From Longimicrobiaceae bacterium (GTDB taxonomy: Bacteria > Gemmatimonadota > Gemmatimonadetes > Longimicrobiales > Longimicrobiaceae), in NCBI GenBank assembly GCA_036375715.1, contig DASVBS010000031.1:229871-293870 (forward strand): a DNA stretch of 64,000 nucleotides, read 5' to 3'. Each line of letters opens with the position of its first letter. Positions within the stretch are counted from its first letter, which is position 1. Position numbers and translations under genes: made by a program. Positions 35,670 through 43,730 of the stretch are shown one piece after another. Under the pieces are notes generated by a model. That model was not told the origin of the DNA and did no database searches. It saw only the letters and a program-made list of their open reading frames with translations.

Positions 35670-36347
35670 GTGCTCCGCATCACCCCGCAGGAGCGACAGG
35701 CGCTCAGCGTGACCGCGCTGCTGCTGATCGCGGGCGCGGGGGTGCGGCTCGTCACCACTCCCACGGGGCCGGTCGAGTGGAGCCCCAGTGGCGCCGATAC
35801 TCTGGTTGGGTCCGGCCTCGCCGAGGTGCAGGCCGCCGCCGAGGAGGAGCTCGAGCGCGAACGGATTCGCAATGAGCCCCTGGAACCGGGTGAGCGGATC
35901 GACCCCAACGGGGCCGACGCGCTCCAGCTGGATCGGCTACCCCGCGTGGGGCCCGCTCTGGCGGAGCGCATCGTCGCCTATCGGGAGTCGAGAGGCCCTT
36001 TCCGTTCCCTGGCGGATCTGGATTCGGTGCCCGGGGTGGGTCCGGCGATGCTGGCTTCGCTGGCGCCGCACCTCGATCTCCCCGCCGTGCCTCCGCCAAC
36101 CCTCGGTAGTGGCCGTCGGAGCCGCGAGGACAGTCGTGAGGGCGCCTCGGCGACGGTGGACCTGAATCGGGCGAGCCCGGTGGAGCTGGAGGCTCTTCCG
36201 GGGATCGGACCGGCCCTGGCGGCCCGGATCATCGCCTCTCGTGAAGCGGAGGGGCGGTTCGGCAGCGTGGACGAGCTCCTGCGGGTGCCCGGAATCGGAC
36301 CCGCTTTGCTCGAACGGCTTCGACCGGCGGTGCGCGTGACTCGTTAG
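35670..36347 (+). CDS. ComEA-like protein with two helix-hairpin-helix modules
   Basis: GTG start at 35670, 3 bp after the peptidase stop. An N-terminal hydrophobic helix (about 11-28, ALSVTALLLIAGAGVRLV) anchors the protein. Module 1 (about 79-135): IDPNGADALQLDRLPRVGPA and SVPGVGPAMLASL. Module 2 (about 164-220): VDLNRASPVELEALPGIGPA and RVPGIGPALLERL. Such pairs bind DNA non-specifically in competence protein ComEA. Location directly before the type IV pilus motor genes fits a DNA-uptake role, though the family also occurs elsewhere. Confidence 0.85.
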   Translation: MLRITPQERQALSVTALLLIAGAGVRLVTTPTGPVEWSPSGADTLVGSGLAEVQAAAEEELERERIRNEPLEPGERIDPNGADALQLDRLPRVGPALAERIVAYRESRGPFRSLADLDSVPGVGPAMLASLAPHLDLPAVPPPTLGSGRRSREDSREGASATVDLNRASPVELEALPGIGPALAARIIASREAEGRFGSVDELLRVPGIGPALLERLRPAVRVTR

Positions 36348-36454
36348 CCGGCTGGTCAGCCGGACTCGGGCGCGCCGACGGATGCCCACGCGGGGAGTCC
36401 GTCGGCGCGGCTTTTCGCATCCTGATCGGTTTCATCCTTTTTCCTGACGCAGAG

Positions 36455-38167
36455 ATGGCAGTTGCGGCGCCTCCGAGCGATCGAATCGGCGAGATCGTGC
36501 TGCGCGAAGGCCTCGTCAGTCGGCAACAGCTCGACAAGGCACTCGAGGACGCGCGCGCGAACGGCACGCGGGTCGGTTACAGCCTGGTCAAGCTCGGGCT
36601 GCTGAGCGAGCAGGAGCTGGCGCTCTGTCTCGCCCGGCAGCACCGGGTCTCCGCGATCGACCTCGAGCGGGTGAAGCTCGACCCCAAGCTGCTGAAGCTG
36701 ATCCCGCCCGACGTGGCGCTGAAATCTCTCGTGCTGCCGGTCCGGCGGGTCGGTCGAACCCTCACCGTGGCGATGGCCGACCCGGGCGAGATGGGGGTGA
36801 TCGAGGACCTGAAGTTCATCACCCGCTTCGACATCGAGCCCGTCATCGCGGGTGAGTTCACGCTCAGGAAGATCGTCGAGCGCGAGTACGACTCCGCCGA
36901 CGAGCGCATGACCGACCTGCTCAAGCAGTTCGACGAGGAGGAGATCGAGGTCGTCGAGGACCAGGAAGAGGAGCTGAGCGTCGGGGCGCTGAAGGCGCAG
37001 GTCGAGGAGGCGCCCGTCGTCAAGCTGATCAACGGCATCCTCAACGACGCGGTGGCGCGGGGCGCCTCGGACATCCACTTCGAGTGTTACGAGCGGGATA
37101 TCCGGGTGCGCTACCGCATCGACGGCACCCTGATCGAGATCATGCGCCCGCCCATCAAGATGAAGGCGGCGCTGATCTCCCGCTTTAAGATCCTCGCGGA
37201 CCTCAACATCGCCGAACGTCGCCTGCCGCAAGACGGCCGACTGAAGATCCGCATCGGCAAGCGGGTGGTCGACTTCCGCGTGTCGACCCTGCCGACGCTC
37301 TTCGGCGAGAAGATCGTGCTGCGAATCCTCGACAAGGGGAATCTGACGCTCGATCTCGAGAAGTTCGGCATGGAGCCGAAGGCCGAGAAGGACTTCATGC
37401 GGGCGATCATGAACCCGTACGGGATGGTGCTGGTGACCGGACCGACGGGATCGGGGAAGACGACCACCCTCTACAGCGCCCTGTCTCGGGTGAATACGCC
37501 CGAGGTCAACATCATGACCGCCGAGGACCCGGTCGAGTACAACCTGCACGGCATCAACCAGGTGCAGGTGCGGCCGGAGATCGGGCTGACCTTCGCCTCG
37601 GCGCTGAAGGCGTTCCTGCGGCAGGACCCGAACATCATCATGCTCGGCGAGATCCGCGACATCGAAACGGGCAGCATCGCGATCAAGGCGGCGCTCACCG
37701 GGCACCTGGTGCTCTCCACCCTGCACACCAACGACGCCCCATCCACCGTGACCCGTATGGTGGACATGGGGATCGAGCCGTTCAACGTGGCTTCGGCGGT
37801 GAACCTGATTACCGCGCAGCGGCTGGTGCGCCGGATCTGCTCGCGCTGCAAGGAGCCGACGACCTACGAGCCGGAGTACCTGCGCGCCGCCGGGCTGACC
37901 GACGAGGAGATCGAGACCACCGTCTTCTACAAGGGCACGGGATGCGAGGACTGTGGCGGCAGCGGCTACCGCGGCCGGCAAGGCCTCTACGAGGTGATGG
38001 CCATGTCGCCCACCCTGCGCCGCATGATCCTGCAGAACGCCTCCACGGCAGACCTGCGCGACCAGGCCATCGCCGAGGGCATGCTGACGTTGAGAATGGA
38101 TGGAATGCTGAAGGTAAAGCGGGGGATTACGACGTTGGAGGAGGTGGTGAAGGAGACGGCGGCGTAG
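36455..38167 (+). CDS. pilB: type IV pilus assembly ATPase PilB
   Basis: Hexameric cytoplasmic ATPase powering pilus extension. N-terminal T2SSE/MshEN domains: IGEIVLREGLVSRQQLDKAL (about 10-30) and LIPPDVALKSLVLPVRR (about 92-107). The ATPase domain has SDIHFE, Walker A VTGPTGSGKTTTLYSAL, Asp-box AEDPVEY, Walker B NIIMLGEIRD and His-box TLHTNDAPSTVTRM. The zinc-binding cysteines of GspE/PilB are present (CSRCK and CEDCGGSGYRGR). 570 aa, normal. GspE of a type II secretion system is the alternative, but pilT and pilC next door favour pili. Confidence 0.95.
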   Translation: MAVAAPPSDRIGEIVLREGLVSRQQLDKALEDARANGTRVGYSLVKLGLLSEQELALCLARQHRVSAIDLERVKLDPKLLKLIPPDVALKSLVLPVRRVGRTLTVAMADPGEMGVIEDLKFITRFDIEPVIAGEFTLRKIVEREYDSADERMTDLLKQFDEEEIEVVEDQEEELSVGALKAQVEEAPVVKLINGILNDAVARGASDIHFECYERDIRVRYRIDGTLIEIMRPPIKMKAALISRFKILADLNIAERRLPQDGRLKIRIGKRVVDFRVSTLPTLFGEKIVLRILDKGNLTLDLEKFGMEPKAEKDFMRAIMNPYGMVLVTGPTGSGKTTTLYSALSRVNTPEVNIMTAEDPVEYNLHGINQVQVRPEIGLTFASALKAFLRQDPNIIMLGEIRDIETGSIAIKAALTGHLVLSTLHTNDAPSTVTRMVDMGIEPFNVASAVNLITAQRLVRRICSRCKEPTTYEPEYLRAAGLTDEEIETTVFYKGTGCEDCGGSGYRGRQGLYEVMAMSPTLRRMILQNASTADLRDQAIAEGMLTLRMDGMLKVKRGITTLEEVVKETAA

Positions 38168-38191
38168 GCAGAAGCTAGCGGGTTGAGAGAG

Positions 38192-38724
38192 TGGGAAGCC
38201 AGGAGCCAGAAGCCAGGAGCCAGAAGAAGGCGGCTTAGGAGCCAGAGAGCTGGGAGCAGGCCCCGGAGCGGCTAAAGAGCCGACTGTTCGGCTGGAGTGG
38301 CTGGCAACCCGAGAGGTGAAGATGACGATCCGCGCCGGACGCAAAGGACCAGCGCGACGCTTTCAGGATCTCATCGTCTGGGAGCAGGCACATCAACTCG
38401 TGCTTGCCACCTACAAGGAGAGTGCTGGTTTCCCCTCGTTCGAGCGATACGGTCTGATCGCGCAGTTACGTCGGTCAGCGGTGTCCGTCCCCGCGAACAT
38501 TGCGGAGGGATTCCGGAAGCGGACGCGAAACGAAAAGGCTCGATACTTCAACATTGCCGAGGGTTCTCTCGAGGAGACGCGATACTACCTCATTCTAGCG
38601 CGCGATCTCGGCTACCTGCGGACGGAATCGCTGCTCCTGCAGGTAGAGGAAGTAAGTCGTCTACTGAACGCGTACTCCCGGAAACTTCTGGCTTCTGGCT
38701 CCTGACTTCTGGCTCCTTCTTCCC
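38192..38724. repeat. CCAGGAGCCAGAAGCC-type inverted repeat pair C2 enclosing a four-helix-bundle gene
   Basis: Left arm 38192-38241 (AGCCAGGAGCCAGAAGCCAGG and degenerate units). Right arm 38685-38724 (AACTTCTGGCTTCTGGCTCC, then GACTTCTGGCTCC). The arms flank, and the right arm overlaps, the small ORF at 38322-38705, between pilB and pilT. Confidence 0.85.
38322..38705 (+). CDS. four-helix-bundle protein (S23 / rRNA-intervening-sequence protein family)
   Basis: The ATG at 38322 has GAGAGG 5 bp upstream. The 127-aa product has the family signature: FQDLIVWEQAHQLVLATYKE, YGLIAQLRRSAVSVPANIAE, then GFRKRTRNEKARYFNIAEGS and LEETRYYLILARDLGYL. The fold is shared with the Avd accessory protein of diversity-generating retroelements; function of stand-alone members is unknown. 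The final codons (LASGS and stop) are read from the right arm of repeat C2, and both arms bracket the gene. It interrupts pilB and pilT and looks like an inserted cassette. Confidence 0.9.
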   Translation: MTIRAGRKGPARRFQDLIVWEQAHQLVLATYKESAGFPSFERYGLIAQLRRSAVSVPANIAEGFRKRTRNEKARYFNIAEGSLEETRYYLILARDLGYLRTESLLLQVEEVSRLLNAYSRKLLASGS

Positions 38725-38861
38725 TGGCACAGACCTTGGCTTCTTCCCGGGACAGGAAGGCCGAATTCCAGTAGTTCCGGGCATCGCGCTCCCAACGCAC
38801 TAACGCATTTTGCAAGTGCCCTCGCATTCCGCGAGGAAACTCGATTGGAAGAATTTCGCTT

Positions 38862-39977
38862 ATGTCGACAGCTGCAGCAGAAGTACCTTCTCAGCCTTCC
38901 CCCACCCTCTCCCTCCGCTCCCTGCTGGATGAGATGATCCAGCGCGGGGCTTCCGACCTGCACATCACGGCAGGGGAGAGGCCGAAGCTGAGGATCGACG
39001 GGTCGATCGTGAACAGTCGGGTGGAGCACATCCTGACCCCCAAGGACACGCTGCAGCTGACCTATTCGATCCTGACGGAGAACCAGAAGAAGCGGTTCGA
39101 GAATGAGGACGAGCTGGATTTCTCCTTCGGCATCCAGACGCTCTCGCGTTTCCGCGCGAACGCCTTCCGTCAGCGCGGGTGCGTGGCGCTGGCGATCCGG
39201 CAGATCCCCTTCCAGATCACCCCGCTGGAGAAGCTGAATGTGCCGCCGGTGCTGGGTAAGCTGGCGGAGCGGCCGCGCGGCCTGGTGCTGGTGACGGGGC
39301 CGACGGGATCGGGGAAATCGACGACGCTGGCGGCGATGATCGACAAGATCAACAAGGAGCGTCGTGGACACATCCTCACCATCGAGGACCCGATCGAGTT
39401 CATCCATCGCCACCAGGGGTGCATGGTGAACCAGCGGGAGGTGGGGGCCGACACCAAGAGCTTCGCGCAGGCGCTCAAGTACGCGCTGCGGCAGGATCCG
39501 GACGTGATCCTGGTGGGCGAGCTGCGCGACCTGGAGACGATCCAGGCCGCGCTGACCATCTCGGAGACCGGTCACCTCTGCCTGGCGACCCTGCACACCA
39601 ACTCGGCCGCCGAGAGCATCAACCGCATCATCGACGTCTTCCCGTCGCACCAGCAGTCGCAGGTGCGGGCGCAGCTCGCCTTCGTGCTGGAGGGAGTGGT
39701 GACGCAGACGCTGCTGCCGCGGCAGGGAGGGAGGGGTCGCGTGGTGGCCTGCGAGGTCATGGTCTGCACCCCCGCGGTGCGCGCTTGCATCCGCGACGAC
39801 AAGGTGCACCAGATCTACTCGATCATCCAGGCGGGGAAGAAGCACGGCATGCAGACCATGAACGACGCGCTCTACCAGCTCTATATGCAGCGCGAAGTCT
39901 CCCTCGAGGACTGCCTGCGCGCCTCCAGCGATCCGAACGAGTTCCTGCGGATGGTGGGAGAGCCGGTGCCCGCATAG
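38862..39977 (+). CDS. pilT: type IV pilus retraction ATPase PilT
   Basis: 371 aa with LRSLLDEMIQRGASDLHITA, Walker A VTGPTGSGKSTTLAAMIDKI, Asp box IEDPIEFIH, the MVNQREVGADT string typical of PilT, Walker B DVILVGELRDLETI, and His box CLATLHTNSAAESINRIID. PilT depolymerises the pilus for twitching motility and DNA uptake. A GGAAG element lies about 10 bp before the ATG at 38862. PilU-like assignment is possible but length and motifs fit PilT. Confidence 0.95.
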   Translation: MSTAAAEVPSQPSPTLSLRSLLDEMIQRGASDLHITAGERPKLRIDGSIVNSRVEHILTPKDTLQLTYSILTENQKKRFENEDELDFSFGIQTLSRFRANAFRQRGCVALAIRQIPFQITPLEKLNVPPVLGKLAERPRGLVLVTGPTGSGKSTTLAAMIDKINKERRGHILTIEDPIEFIHRHQGCMVNQREVGADTKSFAQALKYALRQDPDVILVGELRDLETIQAALTISETGHLCLATLHTNSAAESINRIIDVFPSHQQSQVRAQLAFVLEGVVTQTLLPRQGGRGRVVACEVMVCTPAVRACIRDDKVHQIYSIIQAGKKHGMQTMNDALYQLYMQREVSLEDCLRASSDPNEFLRMVGEPVPA

Positions 39978-39980
39978 ATG

Positions 39981-40138
39981 CGGAATTACGAATTACGAAT
40001 TATGAATCACGAATGCGGAAGCGAGAATCGCATTCAATGCTCAAAAATGGCCCGATGCGCTAGAATCGCGTGACCCGGGCGCAATTCGTAATCGGCAACC
40101 GATAATCGATAGTTCGTAATTCGTAATTCGTAATTCAC
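39981..40138. repeat. GAATTACG-type inverted repeat pair A5 between pilT and pilC
   Basis: Left arm 39981-40016 (GGAATTACGAATTACGAATT then degenerate units) begins 4 bp after the pilT stop. Right arm 40082-40138 (CAATTCGTAATC, degenerate units, then TTCGTAATTCGTAATTCG). The spacer of about 65 bp has no ORF. Both flanking genes run in the same direction. Confidence 0.85.
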
Positions 40139-40175
40139 CACTAGTCTCAGCCACAACCTTAGCGTCTACTTCTCC

Positions 40176-41378
40176 ATGCCTGTCTTCACCTACAGTGCCC
40201 GCTCCCTGACGGGGGAGATTCAGACGGGCGAGATCGATCTGCCGAGCCGGGAGGAGGTCGTCGGCTTTCTGCGGAAGCAGCGGCTGGTGCCGGTTTCGGT
40301 GAAGGCGAAGCCGAAGGAATTTTCCATCAACTTCGGGACCGGGGTGAAGACGCGTGAGGTGGTGATCTTCACGCGGCAGTTCTCCACCATGATCGCGGCG
40401 GGGCTGCCGCTGGTGCAGAGCCTATCCATTCTGGCCGAGCAGACCGAGAACCCGAAGTTCCGCACGATCATCACTACCGTGCTGAATGACATCCAGGCGG
40501 GACAGACGCTCGCCGACGCGATGAAGAAACACCCGAAGGTCTTCACCGACCTGTACGTGAACATGATCGCGGCGGGTGAGGCGGGCGGCATCCTCGACGT
40601 GATCCTCGACCGGCTGGCTGTCTTCCTCGAGAAGAATGACGCGCTGGTGCGGAAGATCAAGGGCGCGATGACCTATCCCGCGGTGATGCTGTTCGTGGTG
40701 ATCGCGGCCACCACGATCCTGCTCTGGAAGGTGGTGCCGGTCTTCGCGGGGATCTTCACTGACGCCGGGATGGCGCTCCCGACGCCTACCCTGATCGTCC
40801 TCAGCATCAGCGAGTTCCTCCAGAGCTACATTCACTTCGTGGTCCTGGGCTTCATTGCCTCCCTATTCGCGCTGCGCCAGTACTACAAGAGCTCGAGCGG
40901 GAAGCTGGTGATCGACCGGCTGCTGCTGCGCCTTCCCGTGCTGGGCGTGCTGATCCGCAAATCGGCCGTCTCCCGCTTCACCCGCACGCTGGGGACGCTG
41001 GTCTCCTCCGGCGTGTCCATCCTGGAGGGCCTGGAGATCACCGCGCGCACGGCGGGCAACCGGGTGGTACACGACGCGGTGATGAACTCGCGGGCTTCCA
41101 TCGCCGGCGGTGCGACCATCTCCGATCCGCTGAAGGCTTCGGGTGTCTTCCCCCCGATGGTGGTGCAGATGATCAACGTCGGTGAGCAGACCGGCGGGCT
41201 GGACGAGATGCTCTCCAAGATCGCCGACTTCTACGACGACGAGGTGGACGCGGCGGTGTCGGCGCTGACCTCCGTGCTGGAGCCGATCATGATCGTGGTG
41301 ATGGGTGTGGTGATCGGCGGCATGGTGGTGGCGATGTACCTGCCGATGTTCGACCTGATTCAGACGGTACAGGGGTAG
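40176..41378 (+). CDS. pilC: type IV pilus inner-membrane platform protein PilC
   Basis: 400 aa, GspF/PilC family: N-terminal MPVFTYSARSLTGEIQTGEI, two copies of the T2SSF domain (about 70-193 and 273-396) with FTRQFSTMIAAGLPLVQSLS and VSRFTRTLGTLVSSGVSILE, and hydrophobic helices at about 170-192, 218-240 and 375-395. PilC couples PilB/PilT to the growing pilus. The stop at 41376-41378 is only 6 bp from the left end of the transposon, so any downstream pilus gene has been displaced. Confidence 0.95.
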   Translation: MPVFTYSARSLTGEIQTGEIDLPSREEVVGFLRKQRLVPVSVKAKPKEFSINFGTGVKTREVVIFTRQFSTMIAAGLPLVQSLSILAEQTENPKFRTIITTVLNDIQAGQTLADAMKKHPKVFTDLYVNMIAAGEAGGILDVILDRLAVFLEKNDALVRKIKGAMTYPAVMLFVVIAATTILLWKVVPVFAGIFTDAGMALPTPTLIVLSISEFLQSYIHFVVLGFIASLFALRQYYKSSSGKLVIDRLLLRLPVLGVLIRKSAVSRFTRTLGTLVSSGVSILEGLEITARTAGNRVVHDAVMNSRASIAGGATISDPLKASGVFPPMVVQMINVGEQTGGLDEMLSKIADFYDDEVDAAVSALTSVLEPIMIVVMGVVIGGMVVAMYLPMFDLIQTVQG

Positions 41379-41384
41379 GGGGCG

Positions 41385-41454
41385 TGTCGCGGAGAGTTGA
41401 TTCGTTCCGCGCGTGATCGTTGATTCGTTCCGTTGTGATATCTGATTCGTTCCG
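41385..41454 (+). repeat. transposon left end with three transposase-binding-type repeats
   Basis: Terminal TGTCG at 41385, then TGATTCGTTCCG at 41398, 41421 and 41443 (steps of 23 and 22 bp). The first repeat starts 13 bases in from the terminus, the same distance as on the right end. Confidence 0.85.
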
Positions 41455-41705
41455 CCCGGCGCTATCTCCTGTAGCGGCGGGCGGTTCGGCTTACAAGGCA
41501 CCCCCGAAAATGGCGCCCTTTCGGCCCCCTCGAGAAGGCCACGGCAGCGTCAACTGGCGGCGAAACTGGCCGAACTTGACTGGTAAACGGAAATTGGAAT
41601 GTTTGTCAGCGCGTATGCGCGGATGCTCGTGCGGCATGCGCGAGCCCGCCCACGGCTGGCCGGTGGCTGACCAGCCCTCCTGGACATCCGAAGGGAACCG
41701 AACCG
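41455..41705. other. spacer between transposon left end and hsdM
   Basis: About 250 bp with no convincing ORF and no further copy of the end repeat. It should carry the promoter of the hsd operon; no clear -35/-10 pair was identified. Confidence 0.4.
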
Positions 41706-43730
41706 ATGGCAGAGATCGCCCGTCCAACGACGGACTTCCGGCGCCTGGCCGACTTCATCTGGGATATCGCCAATCTTCTGCGTGGCGACTACAAGCAGGC
41801 GGACTACGGCAAGGTGATTCTGCCGATGACCGTACTTCGCCGACTGGACTGCGTGCTCGAGCCGACCAAAGAGGCCGTGCTCGAGCGCGCGGCCGAGCTG
41901 AAGCGGGAATCCGAGGAGCTCCGGCATCAGGCGCTGAAGCGCACCGCCAAGCAGGCGTTCTACAACACGTCCAAGTTCGACTTCCAGCGACTCCTCGATG
42001 ACCCGGCGCAGATCGGCCCGAACCTGATCCACTACCTCCACGGGTTCTCGAAGCAGGCGCGCGAGATCCTCGAGCACTTCGGTTTCGAGACTCACATCGA
42101 GAAGCTCGAGCGGAGCAACCTGCTTTACCTCATCGTCCAGCGGTTCGCCGAGGTCGACCTCCATCCGGCCGCGGTTCCGAACGAGACGATGGGGAGCATG
42201 TTCGAGGAACTGATCCGGCGGTTCGCGGAGCAGTCGAACGAGACGGCGGGTGAGCACTTTACGCCCCGTGAAGTCATCCGGCTCATGGTGAACCTGCTGT
42301 TCATCGAGGACGATGACGTTCTACGGAAGGCCGGCGTGGTGAAGACGCTGTATGATCCGGCCGCCGGCACCGGCGGTATGCTCTCCGTAGCGGAGGACTT
42401 CCTGCGCGAGATGAACCCGCAGGCGCGGCTCGAGGTCTTCGGGCAGGAGCTGAACGAGGAGAGCTACGCGATCTGTAAGGCGGACATGCTCATCAAGGGG
42501 CAAAACCCCGAGAACATCGTCCTCGGCAACTCGTTCAGCGCCGACGGCCACGCCGGTAAGCGGTTCCACTACATGCTGTCGAACCCGCCGTTCGGCGTGT
42601 CCTGGAGGAAGGTGCAGAAGGTCATCGAGGACGAGCGCGATACGCTTGGCTTCGCGGGCCGATTCGGCGCCGGCACCCCGCGGATCAACGATGGGTCTCT
42701 CCTCTTCCTCCAGCACATGATCTCGAAGATGCGCTCCCCGGAGGAAGGCGGAAGCCGTATCGCGATCGTCTTCAATGGATCGCCGCTGTTCACCGGCGAT
42801 GCCGGAAGCGGTGAGAGCGAGATCCGTCGCTGGATCATCGAAAATGACTGGCTCGAGGCGATTGTCGCCCTGCCCGACCAGCTCTTCTACAACACCGGCA
42901 TCCACACGTACGTGTGGATCGTCACGAACCGGAAGAGCGCGCAGCGTCGAGGCAGGGTCCAACTCGTGAACGGTGTCGGATTCTTCCGAAAGATGCGGAA
43001 GTCGCTCGGCAATAAGCGCAACGAGCTTACGCCAGATCACATCCGCGAGATCACCGAGATCTACGGCGCGTTCGCGGAGTCGAAGCACTCCCGGATCTTC
43101 GACAACGACGACTTCGGGTTCAGAAAGATCACCGTGGAGCGCCCCCTGCGGCTGAGTTTCCAAGCGTCTCCGGAGCGCATTGCGCGACTGGAGGACGAGT
43201 CCGCGTTCCAGAACCTGGCGACAAGCCGGAAGAAGGGGGAGAAGGCGCGGCAGGAGATCGAGGAGGGCAAGCGCGCGCAGGAGGCGATCCGGGCGGCGCT
43301 GCGCTCGCTGGATCCCGAGCGCCTCTACCTCGATTGCAAGGACTTCTTTCGCGATCTCAAGAAGGTTCTGGACCGCGCCGGCGTAGGCGTCAGCGCTCCC
43401 CTCCGGCGCGCCATCGTCGCAGCGCTCGGCGAGCGGGATGAGAATGCGCGCGTGTGCACGAGCAACGGTGCGCCGGAGCCCGACACGGATCTGCGCGACA
43501 CCGAGAATGTGCCGCTCAAGGAGAACGTCGAGGAGTACTTCGAGCGCGAGGTCAGGCCTTTCGTTCCGGACGCGTGGATCGACGAGACGCGGACGAAGAT
43601 CGGTTACGAGATCCCATTCACTCGGCACTTCTACGAGTATACGCCACTGCGCCCGCTGGAAGAGATTGAGGCGGAGATCAGGGAGCTGGAACGTGAGATC
43701 GAGGGGATGCTGGAGGAGGTGCTCGCGTGA
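41706..43730 (+). CDS. hsdM: type I restriction-modification system, methyltransferase subunit
   Basis: N6-adenine DNA methyltransferase subunit. N-terminal HsdM_N domain (DFIWDIANLLRGDYKQADYG...VLRRLDCVLEPT, about 15-145), then the methyltransferase domain: SAM-binding motif DPAAGTGGML (217-226) and catalytic NPPFGVSW (293-300). A 200-residue C-terminal part with coiled coil closes as IEAEIRELEREIEGMLEEVL. 674 aa is long for HsdM but typical of the COG0286 subgroup. It overlaps hsdS by 4 bases (GTGA). Confidence 0.95.
   Translation: MAEIARPTTDFRRLADFIWDIANLLRGDYKQADYGKVILPMTVLRRLDCVLEPTKEAVLERAAELKRESEELRHQALKRTAKQAFYNTSKFDFQRLLDDPAQIGPNLIHYLHGFSKQAREILEHFGFETHIEKLERSNLLYLIVQRFAEVDLHPAAVPNETMGSMFEELIRRFAEQSNETAGEHFTPREVIRLMVNLLFIEDDDVLRKAGVVKTLYDPAAGTGGMLSVAEDFLREMNPQARLEVFGQELNEESYAICKADMLIKGQNPENIVLGNSFSADGHAGKRFHYMLSNPPFGVSWRKVQKVIEDERDTLGFAGRFGAGTPRINDGSLLFLQHMISKMRSPEEGGSRIAIVFNGSPLFTGDAGSGESEIRRWIIENDWLEAIVALPDQLFYNTGIHTYVWIVTNRKSAQRRGRVQLVNGVGFFRKMRKSLGNKRNELTPDHIREITEIYGAFAESKHSRIFDNDDFGFRKITVERPLRLSFQASPERIARLEDESAFQNLATSRKKGEKARQEIEEGKRAQEAIRAALRSLDPERLYLDCKDFFRDLKKVLDRAGVGVSAPLRRAIVAALGERDENARVCTSNGAPEPDTDLRDTENVPLKENVEEYFEREVRPFVPDAWIDETRTKIGYEIPFTRHFYEYTPLRPLEEIEAEIRELEREIEGMLEEVLA

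Noticed and set aside
36356..38344. 662-codon open frame antisense to pilB, and similar long antisense frames (5262-6962, 15346-16743, 24366-25856, 42321-43748)
   Set aside because: They are shadows produced by high GC third positions; their sequences are rich in His, Arg, Gln and Val with no domain motifs, while the opposite strand has well-conserved genes.
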